Assembly (NCBI GenBank): GCA_037349105.1
Contig: JAYJMM010000095.1
Coordinates: 992,001-1,056,000 of the forward strand
Source: Limnomonas spitsbergensis
Lineage: Eukaryota; Chlorophyta; Chlorophyceae; Chlamydomonadales
Length of the DNA stretch: 64,000 bases
Direction: 5' to 3'
Shown here: positions 23,101 through 33,900 of the stretch, piece after piece
How positions within the stretch are numbered: position 1 is the stretch's first letter
How the letters are laid out: every line of letters starts with the position of its first letter
Notes under the pieces: generated by a model
Told to the model about the DNA's origin: nothing
Seen by the model: the letters and a program-made list of their open reading frames with translations, nothing else
Database searches by the model: none
Program-made: the position numbers and the translations under genes

Positions 23101-26091
23101 AGGGGGGAGGGGGGAGGGGAACAATGAAGATGGGGGAGGGGGGAGGGGGGAGGGGGGAGGGGGGGCAAGGGGGGAGGGGAACAATGAAGATGTTGTGAAG
23201 AGGGCGGATGAACAGTGCAGGGAAGCAAGCAGCATGCTTTCAGAGGAGCCAGACATGGGATGGCAGGCGGTCAGGCTGGCAGGCTGGCTGGTGGCCGACG
23301 GGCGGGCGGGCAGGCGGGCGGGTGGCCGGCGGGCGGGCACGCTGACAGGCTGGCGGGCTGGCGGGCAGGCGGGTAAGCAGGCGGACGGGCGGGCATGATG
23401 GCTAGCTGGCAGGGTGGCTGGGGGGGTAGCTGGGGGGGTAGCGCGCTGGCGGGCGGAAGGGCAAGCAGACAGGCAATTGGGCGGGCAGTTGGGCAGGTGG
23501 GCGGGCAGTTGGGCAGTTGGGCGAGTAGGCGAAGCAGGAGTGTGTCTGCATGCAACTGTGTGTGTGTGTGTGCGTGCGTGTCTGTGAGTGTGAGGGGTCG
23601 AAGGGAAGCAGGCATGCCCAGAATAATTTTCCCGCCAGCCCATACATAGATTTCAAATGCGACATTGGAAGCAAGTACAGCGAGTAAACCGTACCGTTTG
23701 AGTTGAGCAGCTGAGTGAGCGTCTCGTGCACGTGGCACTGCACTAGCGCAGTCAGGCCCGCTTCGTCGCCTGCAAGCCTCTTTATAATGGAGGCGATCTC
23801 AGTCAACGTCTCAATCTGCAACAGAGATGGAGCATGGAAGTCTAAGTGTAACTGTGTAAGTCAATCTGGAACAGGAGGAGAGTGAAGGTTGACTTGATCT
23901 GCCCTCTACCCCCTGCCCTGTCCATCAGTTTCTGCCCTTTGCCCCCCTTGCACCGTCCCCTGCCCGTCCCTGTATTTGTCCCAGATCTTGCTCCAGCCCC
24001 TGCTCCCAGCCCCTGCCCCTGCCCCTCACCTGGAACTGACTGACACTGCCTGCAAAGTGCGCTGCCGCCTCATGCTTGAAGATGGAGCAGAGCACCTGCA
24101 TCGCATGGGTCATGGCCGCAGGGTTCAAGGACACAGGGTAGCTAGCTAGCGCTGCTGGCTCCATCCTGTGAACGCTCCTGACCCACTTGTAGCACGCTCC
24201 TTCCCCCCCCACACACACATTCCATCATCAATTCACCACATATACCTCTCTCACCCACCACACACTTCCCATTGACCTCCCCCACACCTGCACCGCCCCG
24301 AGTGACACAAATCGCTGCCTCAGCGCCGTGTCTCTTGACAGCAGCCGTATGCATTGCAGCACTCTCAGCAGGTGGTCCTGCTTGAGGTCCGGGCGCCAGC
24401 GCTCGTGGAGCAGGCGGCAGTTGACCTGCAGGCAGCAGGGACAGCAGATCTGGAATCGGCAAAGCAAGCCAGGTGGCACAACGGGACACAGCAGATAGTG
24501 GCAGTAGAAAAGCAGAAGTCCAAAAGCACGGTGTGCTTTACCGAGTGGCAGCGTGCGCTACACCGCAACAAGGATGAGGTTGTTGTATTTAATGTAGCTA
24601 TGGGCGCAGGGGCACTAACCACAAAGCTACACGGTAGGGGCACTAACCACAAAGCTACACAGTAAGGAGCCTCAGCGGGAAGCAGACCCCAAAACTCTAA
24701 AGCCTAAGCAGGCTTGCGTGTGCCTCAGCGGCTCTGAACCCTTAACCCTTGAACCAAAGCAGGTTCCTGTGTCCCTGAGGGCCCCAGCAGCAGCTACCCT
24801 TGAGATATGATGCCACCCATCCCCCCAACATACACGGCTATCTTCTAAAACAAATGTTGGGTGCCAAAAAGCAACGGTGAAGATCAGCAACATTGGGATA
24901 GCTGGTCTTGTACACAAATAATCACATGAGACAACATGCTAATGCTGCATAAGCGTAAACCTTCTTGTAGAGGTAGAGGTTCATGCAAATCCTTCTTTCC
25001 ATTTTTTCTGTAATTCCATTCAGGAGAGTAAGCCGTCACTCCCACTTAGCCATGGCATCGGTCTTGCAGAGCGGGGACAGCACGGGCTGTGCCGCCGCTA
25101 CCTTGAGGCTCCTTCTCTCATGACGAACCCACTCCTAGGACGTACCCACCTCCATGGCATACCTTCTGGCTCGGCACCTGACCCCCCTAACATTGGTAAC
25201 CACAAAACCTGGAACAGGCAGCAGCACCCTCAGCGCGGGCAGCAGCACCCCCTGACACGAGCAGCAGCAACCCCTGCCGTCAGAGGCAGCACCCCTGGCA
25301 TGAGCGGCAGCAACCCTATGGCATGCCCTCTCACATGGCAAAACCTCTCCCATGGCGTGCCCTCTCACATGGCAGACCCTCTGGCAGTCGGGCACAGGCT
25401 CCTGACCCCCCTAGCTCGGGCAGCAGCACCTCCTAGCCATTTCTGTTGAGGCACCCACCACGCGGCCTGCACCGCATGGCACATGGCACACTGCAGCACA
25501 CGTTCCAGCGGGCAGCAGGGCGGCGCATGAGGCCAGTACAGATTGCGACGAGGACCCTCTGCTTTGAACGCTCTGCCCCGGGATGGATGGATTTTCCTCA
25601 TCATGCTGGGCCTCAGCGTGCTGAACTTCCACCCTTCTCACACAGGGGCCACTGCGGGCTGCAGGCACGATGAGCACTCACCAGAGCATCGAACAGATCC
25701 GCAAAGATTTTGCCGGACGTGCTGCCTGCTGCGACAAACTCGTATGAGGCGCTGTGTTGCACTGCTATCTCCTCCAGCAACAGCGCCTCCTGCGCGTACA
25801 AGGTGAAGGAGCAGGTGCTCGGGGTTCGTGAGATGCGGGGCAGACTCGGTGCTGCCGCTTCGAGGCCGGGGTGGGGATCTGATTAGGGCTCTTAGCCGAT
25901 AAATATATTTTTGTGTCGGAGATAGGCAGTAGGGGCTAGGGGGGATTCTCCAGTTACAAGGGGGATCCACGACGCCAATCACGCCCTAATCCCTCCCCCC
26001 GGTTCACCTGCCCCGACTGCTGCGCGTTCTGCTTCGATGGATCGGTCTTCAGAAGCTTAAGGAGTGCCTCCAGAGTTGCGGGGCTCGACAT
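8103..26091 (-). CDS. NEK10: NEK10-like Ser/Thr kinase with armadillo repeats, 24 exons
   Basis: The model gives about 1,051 residues (human NEK10 about 1,170) and starts at ATG 26089-26091 (MSSPATLEALLKLL). Exons: 26008-26091, 25682-25789, 24288-24425, 24030-24095, 23695-23815, 22738-22884, 22111-22226, 21320-21382, 20504-20617, 19856-19976, 18230-18330, 17005-17110, 16598-16745, 15816-15969, 14856-14987, 14128-14223, 13051-13176, 12448-12567, 12152-12249, 11488-11679, 10588-10709, 9891-10186, 9109-9369, 8103-8228 (TAG stop). All phases match. Order of parts: armadillo-type helices (about 65-400), kinase (about 459-725), linker, conserved tail. FSMERNR, FKRLFP and IGHY before the kinase, and QLPPGL, LTYDQL and EKGYYG in the tail, match what I recall of animal NEK10. 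In animals it regulates motile cilia, so a flagellar role is inferred. Two introns use GC donors. The 1,256-nt intron after exon 2 may hide another exon near 25440-25535 (RNLYWPHAPPCCPLERVLQC). Confidence 0.9.
12600..12700 (-). pseudogene. decayed duplicate of NEK10 kinase exon
   Basis: Immediately upstream (in gene direction) of the exon at 12448-12567, the intron contains a second, diverged copy. It has an acceptor-like CTCAG, then KHYTEKAHVW where the real exon has EHYTEKADVW, and further matches to the CGCCCTT stretch near the exon end. It carries changes that break the frame and lacks the GCVLY part, so it is a ghost exon and not an alternative one. Confidence 0.8.
15588..15815 (-). repeat. 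two decayed copies of an exon end plus splice donor
   Basis: Downstream of the exon at 15816-15969, which ends EVEILSSLTHPNIVQ, the intron repeats EAQILSSLT twice on the minus strand at roughly 110-bp spacing. Each copy is followed by degenerate donor-like sequence and the same intron start. These are tandem duplications of the exon 3' end plus the 5' splice site. Confidence 0.85.
16939..17004 (-). repeat. decayed copy of an exon end plus splice donor
   Basis: The exon at 17005-17110 ends AYSDLVQQFE before its donor. About 65 bp into the intron the minus strand reads ACSDLVQQFEF, a copy of the same exon end. The copy is non-functional in the present gene model. Confidence 0.85.
17180..17400. 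repeat. CATCACACC-type simple repeat in intron
   Basis: Short variants of CATCACACC and CGCATGACGTCACACCT repeat irregularly over about 220 bp inside the NEK10 intron. No other function is visible. Confidence 0.8.
17585..18229. repeat. C-rich (G-rich on minus) minisatellite starting at a splice donor
   Basis: About eleven units of roughly 58-60 bp contain long C runs, CCGCACCGCACCCCA and CCACCCCCACCCCAC. On the transcribed (minus) strand the first unit begins with the donor of the exon at 18230-18330 (AAAG|GTGCGGGGG) and each later unit repeats GTGCGGGGG-like sequence. The transcript would contain many G runs able to form quadruplexes. The long open frames across it are a by-product of composition. 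Confidence 0.9.
18386..19790. repeat. about 80-bp minisatellite in intron, about 17 copies
   Basis: Unit composed of GGTGGGCGGGCGGGCAGG, TAGACAGGCAGACGGACGGG and GGGCTGAGCAGCAGACAGGG segments, with small length changes (extra GACA or GGGC) between copies. It fills most of the intron between exons 19856-19976 and 18230-18330 and inflates it to 1.5 kb. A 575-residue Cys/Pro-rich reverse frame across it is composition, not a gene. Confidence 0.95.
21940..22012 (-). repeat. decayed copy of an exon end plus splice donor
   Basis: The exon at 22111-22226 ends RIVGQLQTGDPHLTQ before GTGAGGGGC. About 150 bp into the intron the minus strand carries RIVGQLQTRDLRLTQ, again followed by GTGAGGGG. Both the exon end and the donor were copied. 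Confidence 0.9.
22611..22680 (-). repeat. decayed copy of an exon end plus splice donor
   Basis: On the minus strand AAGAGGCTGGCAG|GTAGAGG at about 22632-22650 copies AAGAGGCTGGCAG|GTATGAAG, the end and donor of the exon at 22738-22884. Similarity continues into the intron on one side and about 15 bp into the exon on the other. Offset is about 105 bp. Confidence 0.8.
22905..23205. repeat. purine-rich GGGGAGGGGAACAATGAAG minisatellite
   Basis: Irregular units of GGGGAGGGGAACAATGAAGAT separated by G/A-rich tracts lie just upstream (gene sense) of the exon at 22738-22884. On the minus strand this is a long pyrimidine tract ahead of the acceptor. Confidence 0.85.
23260..23600. repeat. GGCGGGCAGG-type and TG repeats in intron
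   Basis: Short G/C-rich units (GGCGGGCAGG, GGCTGGCGGG, GGGCAGTTGG) lead into a TG-rich run near 23555-23590, all within one NEK10 intron. Confidence 0.8.
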
Positions 26092-26493
26092 GGGACACCG
26101 AGAGCGTTGCCCCGCCTAGATCAGGAAGATGCCCTTTACACCGTTTTGCACGTCTTTGATACTTGGAACTTGAAGATCGGACTAAGGACAGCGCAATTGG
26201 TTGTAAGTTCGCCTGTCAACGCTGGCAAGCTGATGATGTGGACCATGGGTACAGCTGTATGCACCGCAAGTTCCGAGTGCCTCAACTGTTTTCGAAATAA
26301 AAAACTCTGCTTCAGCTCTTCAGCGCCAGCCACGGCAGCATGCTAAAAAATAAATCGCTGCGACATATGTATGTTTTGGACTTCCCCCCGTCCCTGTTGC
26401 GGCAAACTGTTGCCCACCGAAACCATGCCGAGCATATACAAACACGAATATAGCATGCCAGGCCGCCAGGACCTACCAGTGAATTTAAGGTAA
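26092..26493. promoter_or_regulatory. divergent promoter region NEK10 / DUF3245 gene
   Basis: The start codons of the minus-strand NEK10-like gene (26091) and the plus-strand DUF3245 gene (26494) are 402 bp apart and point away from each other. The segment is less GC-rich than the flanking exons and holds no coding exon that could be linked. A shared bidirectional promoter is inferred; no specific element is identified. Confidence 0.5.
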
Positions 26494-29031
26494 ATGGAAG
26501 ATACAATCGAGAAAATTACGGAGAGCGAAGTAGGGGATGTGATTGCCAGTCATTCTGCATTGGGCACGGTAAGTTCTCCCTTGGCCTTGCATGGGGAGGA
26601 TAGACCCGTAGGTAGACACCCTGACGCCGCGTCGGCCTGCAGGTGGCTGGATGGCTAGGCATGTCAGTGGACTTGGCTCTGGAGGAGGCAGGCCCATCTG
26701 GGACGGAGCCTTCAGAGCAGCGGCGACCTCAGTTGTAAGCATAAACGCATGGACATCCCGCAATGGACGCATGGACATCCCAAGTGGATACATGGGCGCA
26801 TGGACATCCCACATGGATGCATGTACATCCCATAATAGTGCACACCACGCTCGCATACTGGAATGCTGCATGGATGCGCACGCATGCACTTGCACACACA
26901 TGGACACGAGCTCAGACACATGCATGCACATGCTGCATGGGGGTAATGGAAGCAAGCCATCGGTTTTGTGCATGCTAGGAGACTAAAGTATTGGGCATTG
27001 CAATCCAACTCCACGAACAGAAAGGAAGTGTCGCTGTAATATTTACCACTTTCTCATTCTGGCCCAATGCGGAAGGGCCTTGCTGCAGTGAATCTTGTCG
27101 CTGGGGCCATTGGCCAATCGCTTTCTGGTCCCAGGTAGCACCCAGTCCGGCCACGCCCTAAAGGTGGCCTGATGCGCACTACAATTAACGCGGTCAATGA
27201 TTCAAAACATTTTGCTTGCGCAGTCTGGGGCTAGGAGCCAAGTATGTGACCCATGATAAGGTGAGAACAGGCTCGAGACCTGTTAGCATGACCTGCAGGT
27301 AAGGAAGGATGAAATTCATCATGGAGCCTAAACTCTGGGCCCTTTACCCTTGACATTGGCAGGAGACGTGTTACGCCCACATCTCTGCCGGCGTTGAATA
27401 GCTAGGTGGGCCTCCTAAATCCTGAATCCCTATAATGCCGTTTTTTTGTTTCATTAACTTTGTTCAGCGCTGTTTGGTGAGCTTCAGGCAAATTCTGATA
27501 TGTGCTGCTGTCTGTGTCCAAGTCCACCTGTCTTTTGTTTTCACATGCTATTCGAGGACAGGTCCTATTCCCCTTTTGGCGCTCTAAGGAATCTGCGAAT
27601 CTTTCATGCAAAGGCTGTAAAATATTAGACACAAGGCCATTTGCAAGTGGCCTGTTGCGCACTGATAATGAACACAATTTAAACATTGGACTTGATGCAG
27701 CCTGGGGCGCCTTGGGACTGGACGTGTCATTTCCTTGTATGGTGAGGGGCATCGTTTATCTGATTACAGAAAACACAGCATGACTGGTAAAACTTGATGC
27801 TCATAGCCTATTTTCGATTGTTTGAGCTGGTTGCTCCACTTTTGTTGCGGGCGTGGCCGTTTGCAGTCCGTCCATTACTCTGCGGCGTTAGACGGCAAGC
27901 TCAAGAGGCGGCTGGAGCGGGGCCGCGCCCTAGCGTCAGGTGACGGAGAAGGCGTGGAGGGGAATCGGCGGCTGCTCGGATCCAAGGCCGGGACTGTAAG
28001 TGTGGGCCGACGTCCACACAAGAGATCTGTGCTGAGCAGCTGCGTTTATCATTGCCTCTTGTTATGAAGTGCTAGGTGTATGCTCCAGCCTCTCCTTCCT
28101 GGTGAGGTTGTTCCTCCATATGAACCCTGCAATGTGCGGTAAACCCTGGTGGACTGCTGACAGGTTAATCACTGTATCTGCCAGTTGGATCACGCTTTCG
28201 GTTAGGCTTTCAAGGGATTCAGTACTGGTTATGAAGTTATGGTCACGAGGTGGGAGGGCTTCAATACAACAGCTCTCTGACTTGCTTGCAGGCCCTGGTG
28301 GGGAGTGGGTATCGCCTGGGAGGGGGCAGGCCGTTGCAGGCTTCTGCGCAGGGGCCCTCTGACGATGAGGAGAGCAGCGAGGAAGAAGAGGCAAGCAGGT
28401 CCCAGGCCTTCAGCGCACAACATCAAAAGGTGGTGTAAACTTCAGGGCTTTGGGAGGGGCCATAATGCTGTCATATTGCCTCATTACAAGTGGTCCAGGG
28501 GTGTAATGAGGCAATATGATTGAGGTGCACAGGAGTGACACTATGTATAATGAATGAGTGATACGAGGGGAGTTCACCTTCAGTCCTGACTTTGCTTATC
28601 TTGGCATGTGCGAGTCTTCATGCGCTTGTGTGCGTCTGAGCACTTCACAGCATGCAGCTCAGCCCGCTCCTTTTTTAGGAGGGAGGAGGGGAGCACTGCA
28701 CAGCATGCAGATGCCCACCATCTTTAAGTGCTTGCCATTCATTTTGTATTTTAAATTGAAAATGTGACAGGCGGTTGACGGCCGGGCTTCTTCGTCCGCT
28801 GGGGGAGCTGAAGCTGTGCACGGTGGGCCTGAGGAGGCGGCTCGAGCAGCAGGCACCAGCCAGGCCCCCAATGAAAACGGTGTGCTGCCAGAGGCGGCAG
28901 TCATGACGGCAAAGCAAAGGCAGCAGCTGCTGCTGTTCGGCAGCCCCAACCTGGACGCCCCTGAGGGTGGGGGCAAGAACAAGAGGAAAAAGAGGAAGAA
29001 GAACAAGCCTGGCCAAGAGACTGCAGCGTAA
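26494..29031 (+). CDS. DUF3245-family protein, six exons
   Basis: Exons 26494-26568, 26643-26734, 27224-27260, 27867-27995, 28292-28429 and 28771-29031 (TAA) join in phase to about 243 residues. Exon 3 is only 37 nt and was found because the phases demanded it; it supplies the family hallmark FLGLGAKYVTHDK, which fits the RPxxLGLGAK core of DUF3245 proteins, followed by a LKRRLERG stretch. AGWLGMSVDLAL before it fits the usual N-terminal helix. The rest is acidic (DDEESSEEEE) and ends in a strongly basic tail (KNKRKKRKKNK) that looks like a nuclear or nucleolar targeting signal. The family is eukaryotic and of unknown function, so none is assigned. The gene diverges from NEK10. Confidence 0.75.
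26755..26850 (+). repeat. GCATGGACATCCC short repeats in intron 2
   Basis: Several near-copies of GCATGGACATCCCA lie a few bases after the donor of exon 2 of the DUF3245 gene. Small and irregular. Confidence 0.6.
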
Positions 29032-30972
29032 TTTGCAGCGTAGGCCAGGCCTGGTTGCTGCCTCTTTAGTTTTGCAGGACGTCTCAGGTCATTAGCTCAA
29101 AATGTCGGAGATTCATTCAAATGAGTAATGCGAGGGTGTCCTCCATTAGACTGAGATGCCTTCTGCCTCACCTGAGTTTTGAGAGGAATTCAAGGCTCCC
29201 ATTTGTCCAGAAATATGCAAGGGGCAGGGTCACTCCAGGGGAGCATATCAGTTTATGCTCAGCAAAACGGTACAGGCTCAAAACCAGTCAATCGGGTAAG
29301 CGACAGAATCAGATTAGCCTCCTAGGCTTATTACCAGCACCAGAAGGAGGTGATTACCCTCAGCTGCAACATCACTTCAATGACGGTACACCTCTGGGCC
29401 CAGCTACAGGCTTGGCCGGGTGGGCGTCCAACTGTCGGTTTGGGCATTTCAAGAAAGAGAGTAAGAAACGGAAGAACATGCCGACTAGGAAGAGGCTGCT
29501 TAGTTACCAACTCCGAATCCCCAGCCCCTCTAGCGTTCTTGTGTAGGCATGGGCCACCATAGGACACCATTCCTCCTGTAGAAAAGTAGAAGGGAAGAGG
29601 CGGGGGGAAATACCTTATCCAGGCTTACCACCCACTAAACCACTGTGACCATAAAAGGCAGGGTTCTCGGCCACACATTTTCCACATATAAAGAGCTGGG
29701 GCCAAAGACAGCATGGCTGAGGCACCCATTGATAAATGGATAGCTGAACTACCACAAGATATCCGATCTGAATAGCTGACGAGGAAGAGAAATCTTACAA
29801 GAGTGTGCTGCCAGGAGTCTACATAATGGGGTAGTCCCAATCACACCAAACCTTCGTTGTTTAAAAGGATCCAGGAGCATGACCAATGTAACCATGCCAT
29901 CATAGATATTGCCTTGGATGCCGAAAACAATTATTTTTTGCCCAGTCACTTCACCCTGGGTAGTTTCCTGCAGGGCTTACATACGCGGGCAACCATTAAT
30001 AGACGTGGTGGTCCTGAGATGCCCGAATCTCATTTCGCAGGAACATCACAGACTGGAACCAGAGTCTGGGACGACGCTCCCACATGCATTTTCTCCTGTC
30101 TCCGGTCCTCAGCTCTGCAGGTTAGGACGCATCAGTGATACGGTTTGTCTAAGGGTGACTTAGCCATGCATGCCTTGCCTTAGGCAGCGCCCCTGTCACC
30201 GGTTGTCCAGTACGTCAGTCATGAACAGGATAGTACTAAACCCACCTTGTACAGTTGCATTGGGTTAGTGGTTATCCTGTGTGTCATGGGGGCAGCCTAG
30301 CATGCATAGCATGCATGGCCTGGACCATGGTGCAGCCATGTGATCCTCCCATGTGAGGGGCCAGGGACATGAAACCCGGCGTAGGATGCCCTACCAAACA
30401 TTACTGACACATGATAGACCAAATAAGTTGGCTTGCCGAGCTCGGGGAGGGACATCGAGCTGGAAAATGTGGATGTTCTCCCCTGTACTCACATGCACTT
30501 GGACAAGTGCATTTGGACTGGCGCTTTGAGAGGCACCGGTCCTGCAAAAGTGCAAATCTGTTGCATGCATGGGGAGATGTTTACGGAACATCGTCCTGAT
30601 GTGATCATTAATTTCTTTTACCACCTTGCCAATGCTTGCATTAGATGTTCAGCTTCAACGCATCCATCCTACTGTGCATTGAAACCGACTGCCTTTCCGT
30701 CTTCCCAGCCCAGTCAACGCCGATGACGTTCTGGTGCAGCTTATTGGGTTGCATGACTTTGTGATACGGAAACCCACTATGTTTTTCTCTCTCAAGAATG
30801 GGCAGAGCTCGAGGACGGAGAATTTCCACACTGAAGGGCTATACACTTGCTGTACACCTCACACTTATGAATACAACTTCTCTGGCCCACCTCCAAAGTC
30901 CAATGCGTGCTATTATTTCTAGACTAGGCTTGACCCCCCATCAATGTGAGAAAGAAGCAAAGTAGGCACAGG
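29032..30972. other. intergenic, no gene recognised
   Basis: Holds the 3' flank of the DUF3245 gene and the 5' flank of the PUF gene. Open frames up to about 140 codons exist but show no family resemblance and no in-phase splice links. Confidence 0.5.
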
Positions 30973-33900
30973 ATGGAGCCCGCCCAAGTAGAGCAGGTGT
31001 GCTTCTGCGTCAGTCGGTGCATTTGTTTGGACGTCATGCATTTTTAAAAGTGAGCTTACAAATCTTCTGCTGCAGTTAAGAAAGACGTTGGGGCACGTTT
31101 TCGGTCATGACGACGAATTAGAGCGACCTGGGAGCGCACCGCCCCAGGTGGTGAACGATGTTCACGACAGCCCTTTCCCCATGTCACCATTTGCGGGAAT
31201 GGGCCACGTAAACGCGCCGCTGTCCGGCAATTCCCAAGGAACATCTCACCACCCCGGTGGGGGAGGATCTGCGAGCATGTTCGGCATTGGTGAAAATGGC
31301 AGGAACAAGGAACCGCTGTCTCAGTCAGATCCTGACTATGTCAGATATTACTACGCGAACCGAAATATCAACCCCAGACTTCCCCCGCCCCTTCTGGCAA
31401 CAAGTCAGCGTGGCCAGTGGCTAGCAGCGAAGAATTTTGATTCCCTGCAGACTGCTTACTCTGCGGATCAGGTGAGTCTAGGTTAGTCGCATGGGGAAGT
31501 GGGGTGACGAATTGGCATCGAGCAGGCTCGTGGTTGACCTCTCCCCTGCGTAGTCCTTCGCAAGGCTGCTGACCACTGCAACACAGTTCGTCGCTGTGAC
31601 TGATTGCATAAAGGTCACGCATGTCAGCGTTGCGTGGCGCTGACGGACGCGTTGTACTGTTGTGCGACTTTGTCGCAGGTATTGCACGACCAAGCCGGGG
31701 GCCAGTCTTCTTTGAACAATCTGTTCAACAACAGCATAAACTTCAAGGTAATCATGGGTTCTGCATCTCACACGTGGTCTTCAGGAGGGAATGTCTGAGT
31801 GACAAACCTGTTGATCGAAGTGCTCAATGTGCCCACTGTCTGTGCCTTGGACACTCCAACAAAGCGGCCATGCAAGGTCATAGCTGTGCATGCACACATC
31901 GTGCCATGGTGGCATGTCTCCGTTTCAGATTAGACTGCCTGCGCCATGCAAGCTGTCTCTGCGCTGAAGTTGCATGGTGTCATGCAATCACTGCAATCAT
32001 GATACTAATGTGCTCAGGAGGAGAGGGCAAAAACGCTCTCTCCTTTTGATCAACGGGGTGTGTTCTAAAACTCCCTTGCCCCTATGATCCTTGGACATGA
32101 CCCTAATCCATTTAGCAGTTCCTCTCATCACATCCCTCTCAGATCACGTCCCCCTTGTTTGTTCTCCCATCCCATCATGCGCAGGGTGATGCTGAGGCAG
32201 ACGCCCTGTTCCTCTCTCATCAGGTAACCCTGCCTGCTGCACGTCTCTCCTTTCCGAGGGAGCGAGTTCATTCTGCCTGCCTACCCCTGATCTGTGTCTC
32301 AGGATCCTGCTGTGCCATGGGCTGACGTGCGTATCCAGTGCTAGATGTGCCAGTGATATCAGGGTCACTCCTGGTGCCACTGCAGGGCTCTCACCCACGT
32401 GCCTGCTGTTGTTGCTGCTGCCCTTCTTAGGGCATGAGTTTTCCTGCCCTGTCTTAATATAAAGTCGTGCCCTAGCCCCCCAAACTGCAAAAGCCCCGCA
32501 GCTGTGGGCCCCGCTTCTCGGTGCGGTTGCCGTTCGTACTCTGTAGGCTGAGAGGAGTTGCATTCCTCAGCCTACAGCTCAATATTTCTTGCCTTCGCTC
32601 ACCCAGCTCGCGCTCCCCCGCTCCCCCGCAGGGCCCGGTGATGGGTGGTGGCGAGCAGCTCCCCGTTGGATGGGTGCCCAACAATGCCCGCCCGGGACCC
32701 GGCGATCCCTCACACATGGACATCCTGCTGCAGGGCTTCTCCCCGAGCAAGGGGGGCTCCTCGTCGCTGTACGCCAGCATCAACCACGAGGACCACACAT
32801 TCAATGAGGATTCGCTGTTTGGTGGCGGCTCAAATACGCAGTCCCCGCGCCACTCAGCCATGGGGTCGCACTTGGTGGATAGCCGGCATTTTGACACCAC
32901 CGTCGGCAGTCCGCCCACTGGCATGCGCAGTAACTCAGCAGCGGCCTGCCTCGGCTCTCAGGTTTGTGACATGCATGCATGGTGGGGATCTTAAATCATG
33001 GTTTATGTGGTGGGGGGGTGGGAAAGGGAATATGAACACACAAATGGATTTGGTCTGGCCCTTCAATAGATGCTATTTTTGAGGAAAGGCAGTATTGGAA
33101 TACTGTACTTGTCCAGCACTACAGTAATCAGGTGCCGGTAACCTGATTTGAACCCTACACGCCTCGCAAGAGGGGGGGACAAAGGTCGCTCCCGCTGTGG
33201 GAACTACGCAGCATGCATGTACCGGGTTTTTGGCGGTGCCGTGTCTGGCCAAATGGGCATATTTAATATTGTTCCTTATTGGGCTGTGTTTGAGCGCGCC
33301 AAGGTTGCGAGCAGGGTGATTCCTGCCTGAAACGTCTCAGCGGCTGTTTTTTAATTGCTTCGTTGGCGAGCCCTCCCATGCTCCTCCCCTGAACCTGACC
33401 CTGCCCCCGCCTCCGCCCCCATTCCTCTTTTCCACCATCGTGTTGACGTTGCCCCCACCCATTGCGTTCCCTCCCCGCCAGGATCCCAAGATGCTCCTAC
33501 GGCGCAAGATGGAGCTGCCTCAGTCCAAGCTGCGGATGGCCAGCACAGCCGCAGACTCCCCGCTGCAGATGGATGTTGTTGTGTCCGGTATCTCTACATC
33601 AGACCCACAGGTGTGTGTGTGTGTGTGTGTGAATGAGAGGCTGGGGACGTGTCCGGCAGAGTTTGTTTCAGTGCGAGCCAGTCCACCTTTAACAAGCTGC
33701 TTGGTAGCTACCACCTGGCCAATAGGTATCCAGCCTAGGCCTCCGCCCCCCCTCACCTGCCCCTCTTTTCCCCTCCCATTCTCCTCTCACACACCTCTGC
33801 CCCTGTTCCCTCCTATTCTCCTCACCCCGCTGCCCCTGTTGCCCCCCTTCTCTCCTCCGCAGACCTCGGTGCTCAGCGAGGCCCTCCAGAACCTGCCCCA

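Larger units (their letters stand above)
18230..24425 (-). other. NEK10 armadillo-type region exons
   Basis: Nine exons encode a run of Leu/Ala-rich helix pairs typical of armadillo repeats, for example HLLRVLQCIRLLSRD, IVQQYDLPFKRLAADLLALL, LLRVVCYLATDVGALL, ACTALTRIAEDDEMAYQIR and TYVFRALRYLFSMERNR. Armadillo repeats form a protein-binding superhelix. Alignment from memory with animal NEK10 is collinear across the whole stretch up to the kinase. Exon sizes range from 63 to 147 nt, with small introns except where minisatellites have expanded them. Confidence 0.85.

Noticed and set aside
22686..23228. Pro-rich reverse frame joined to a NEK10 exon
   Set aside because: Only the part at 22738-22884 is exon; the rest is the purine-rich repeat read in reverse.
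25020..25100. Additional NEK10 exon (LSPLCKTDAMAKW)
   Set aside because: No donor in the required phase, and the neighbouring exons already join in phase without it.
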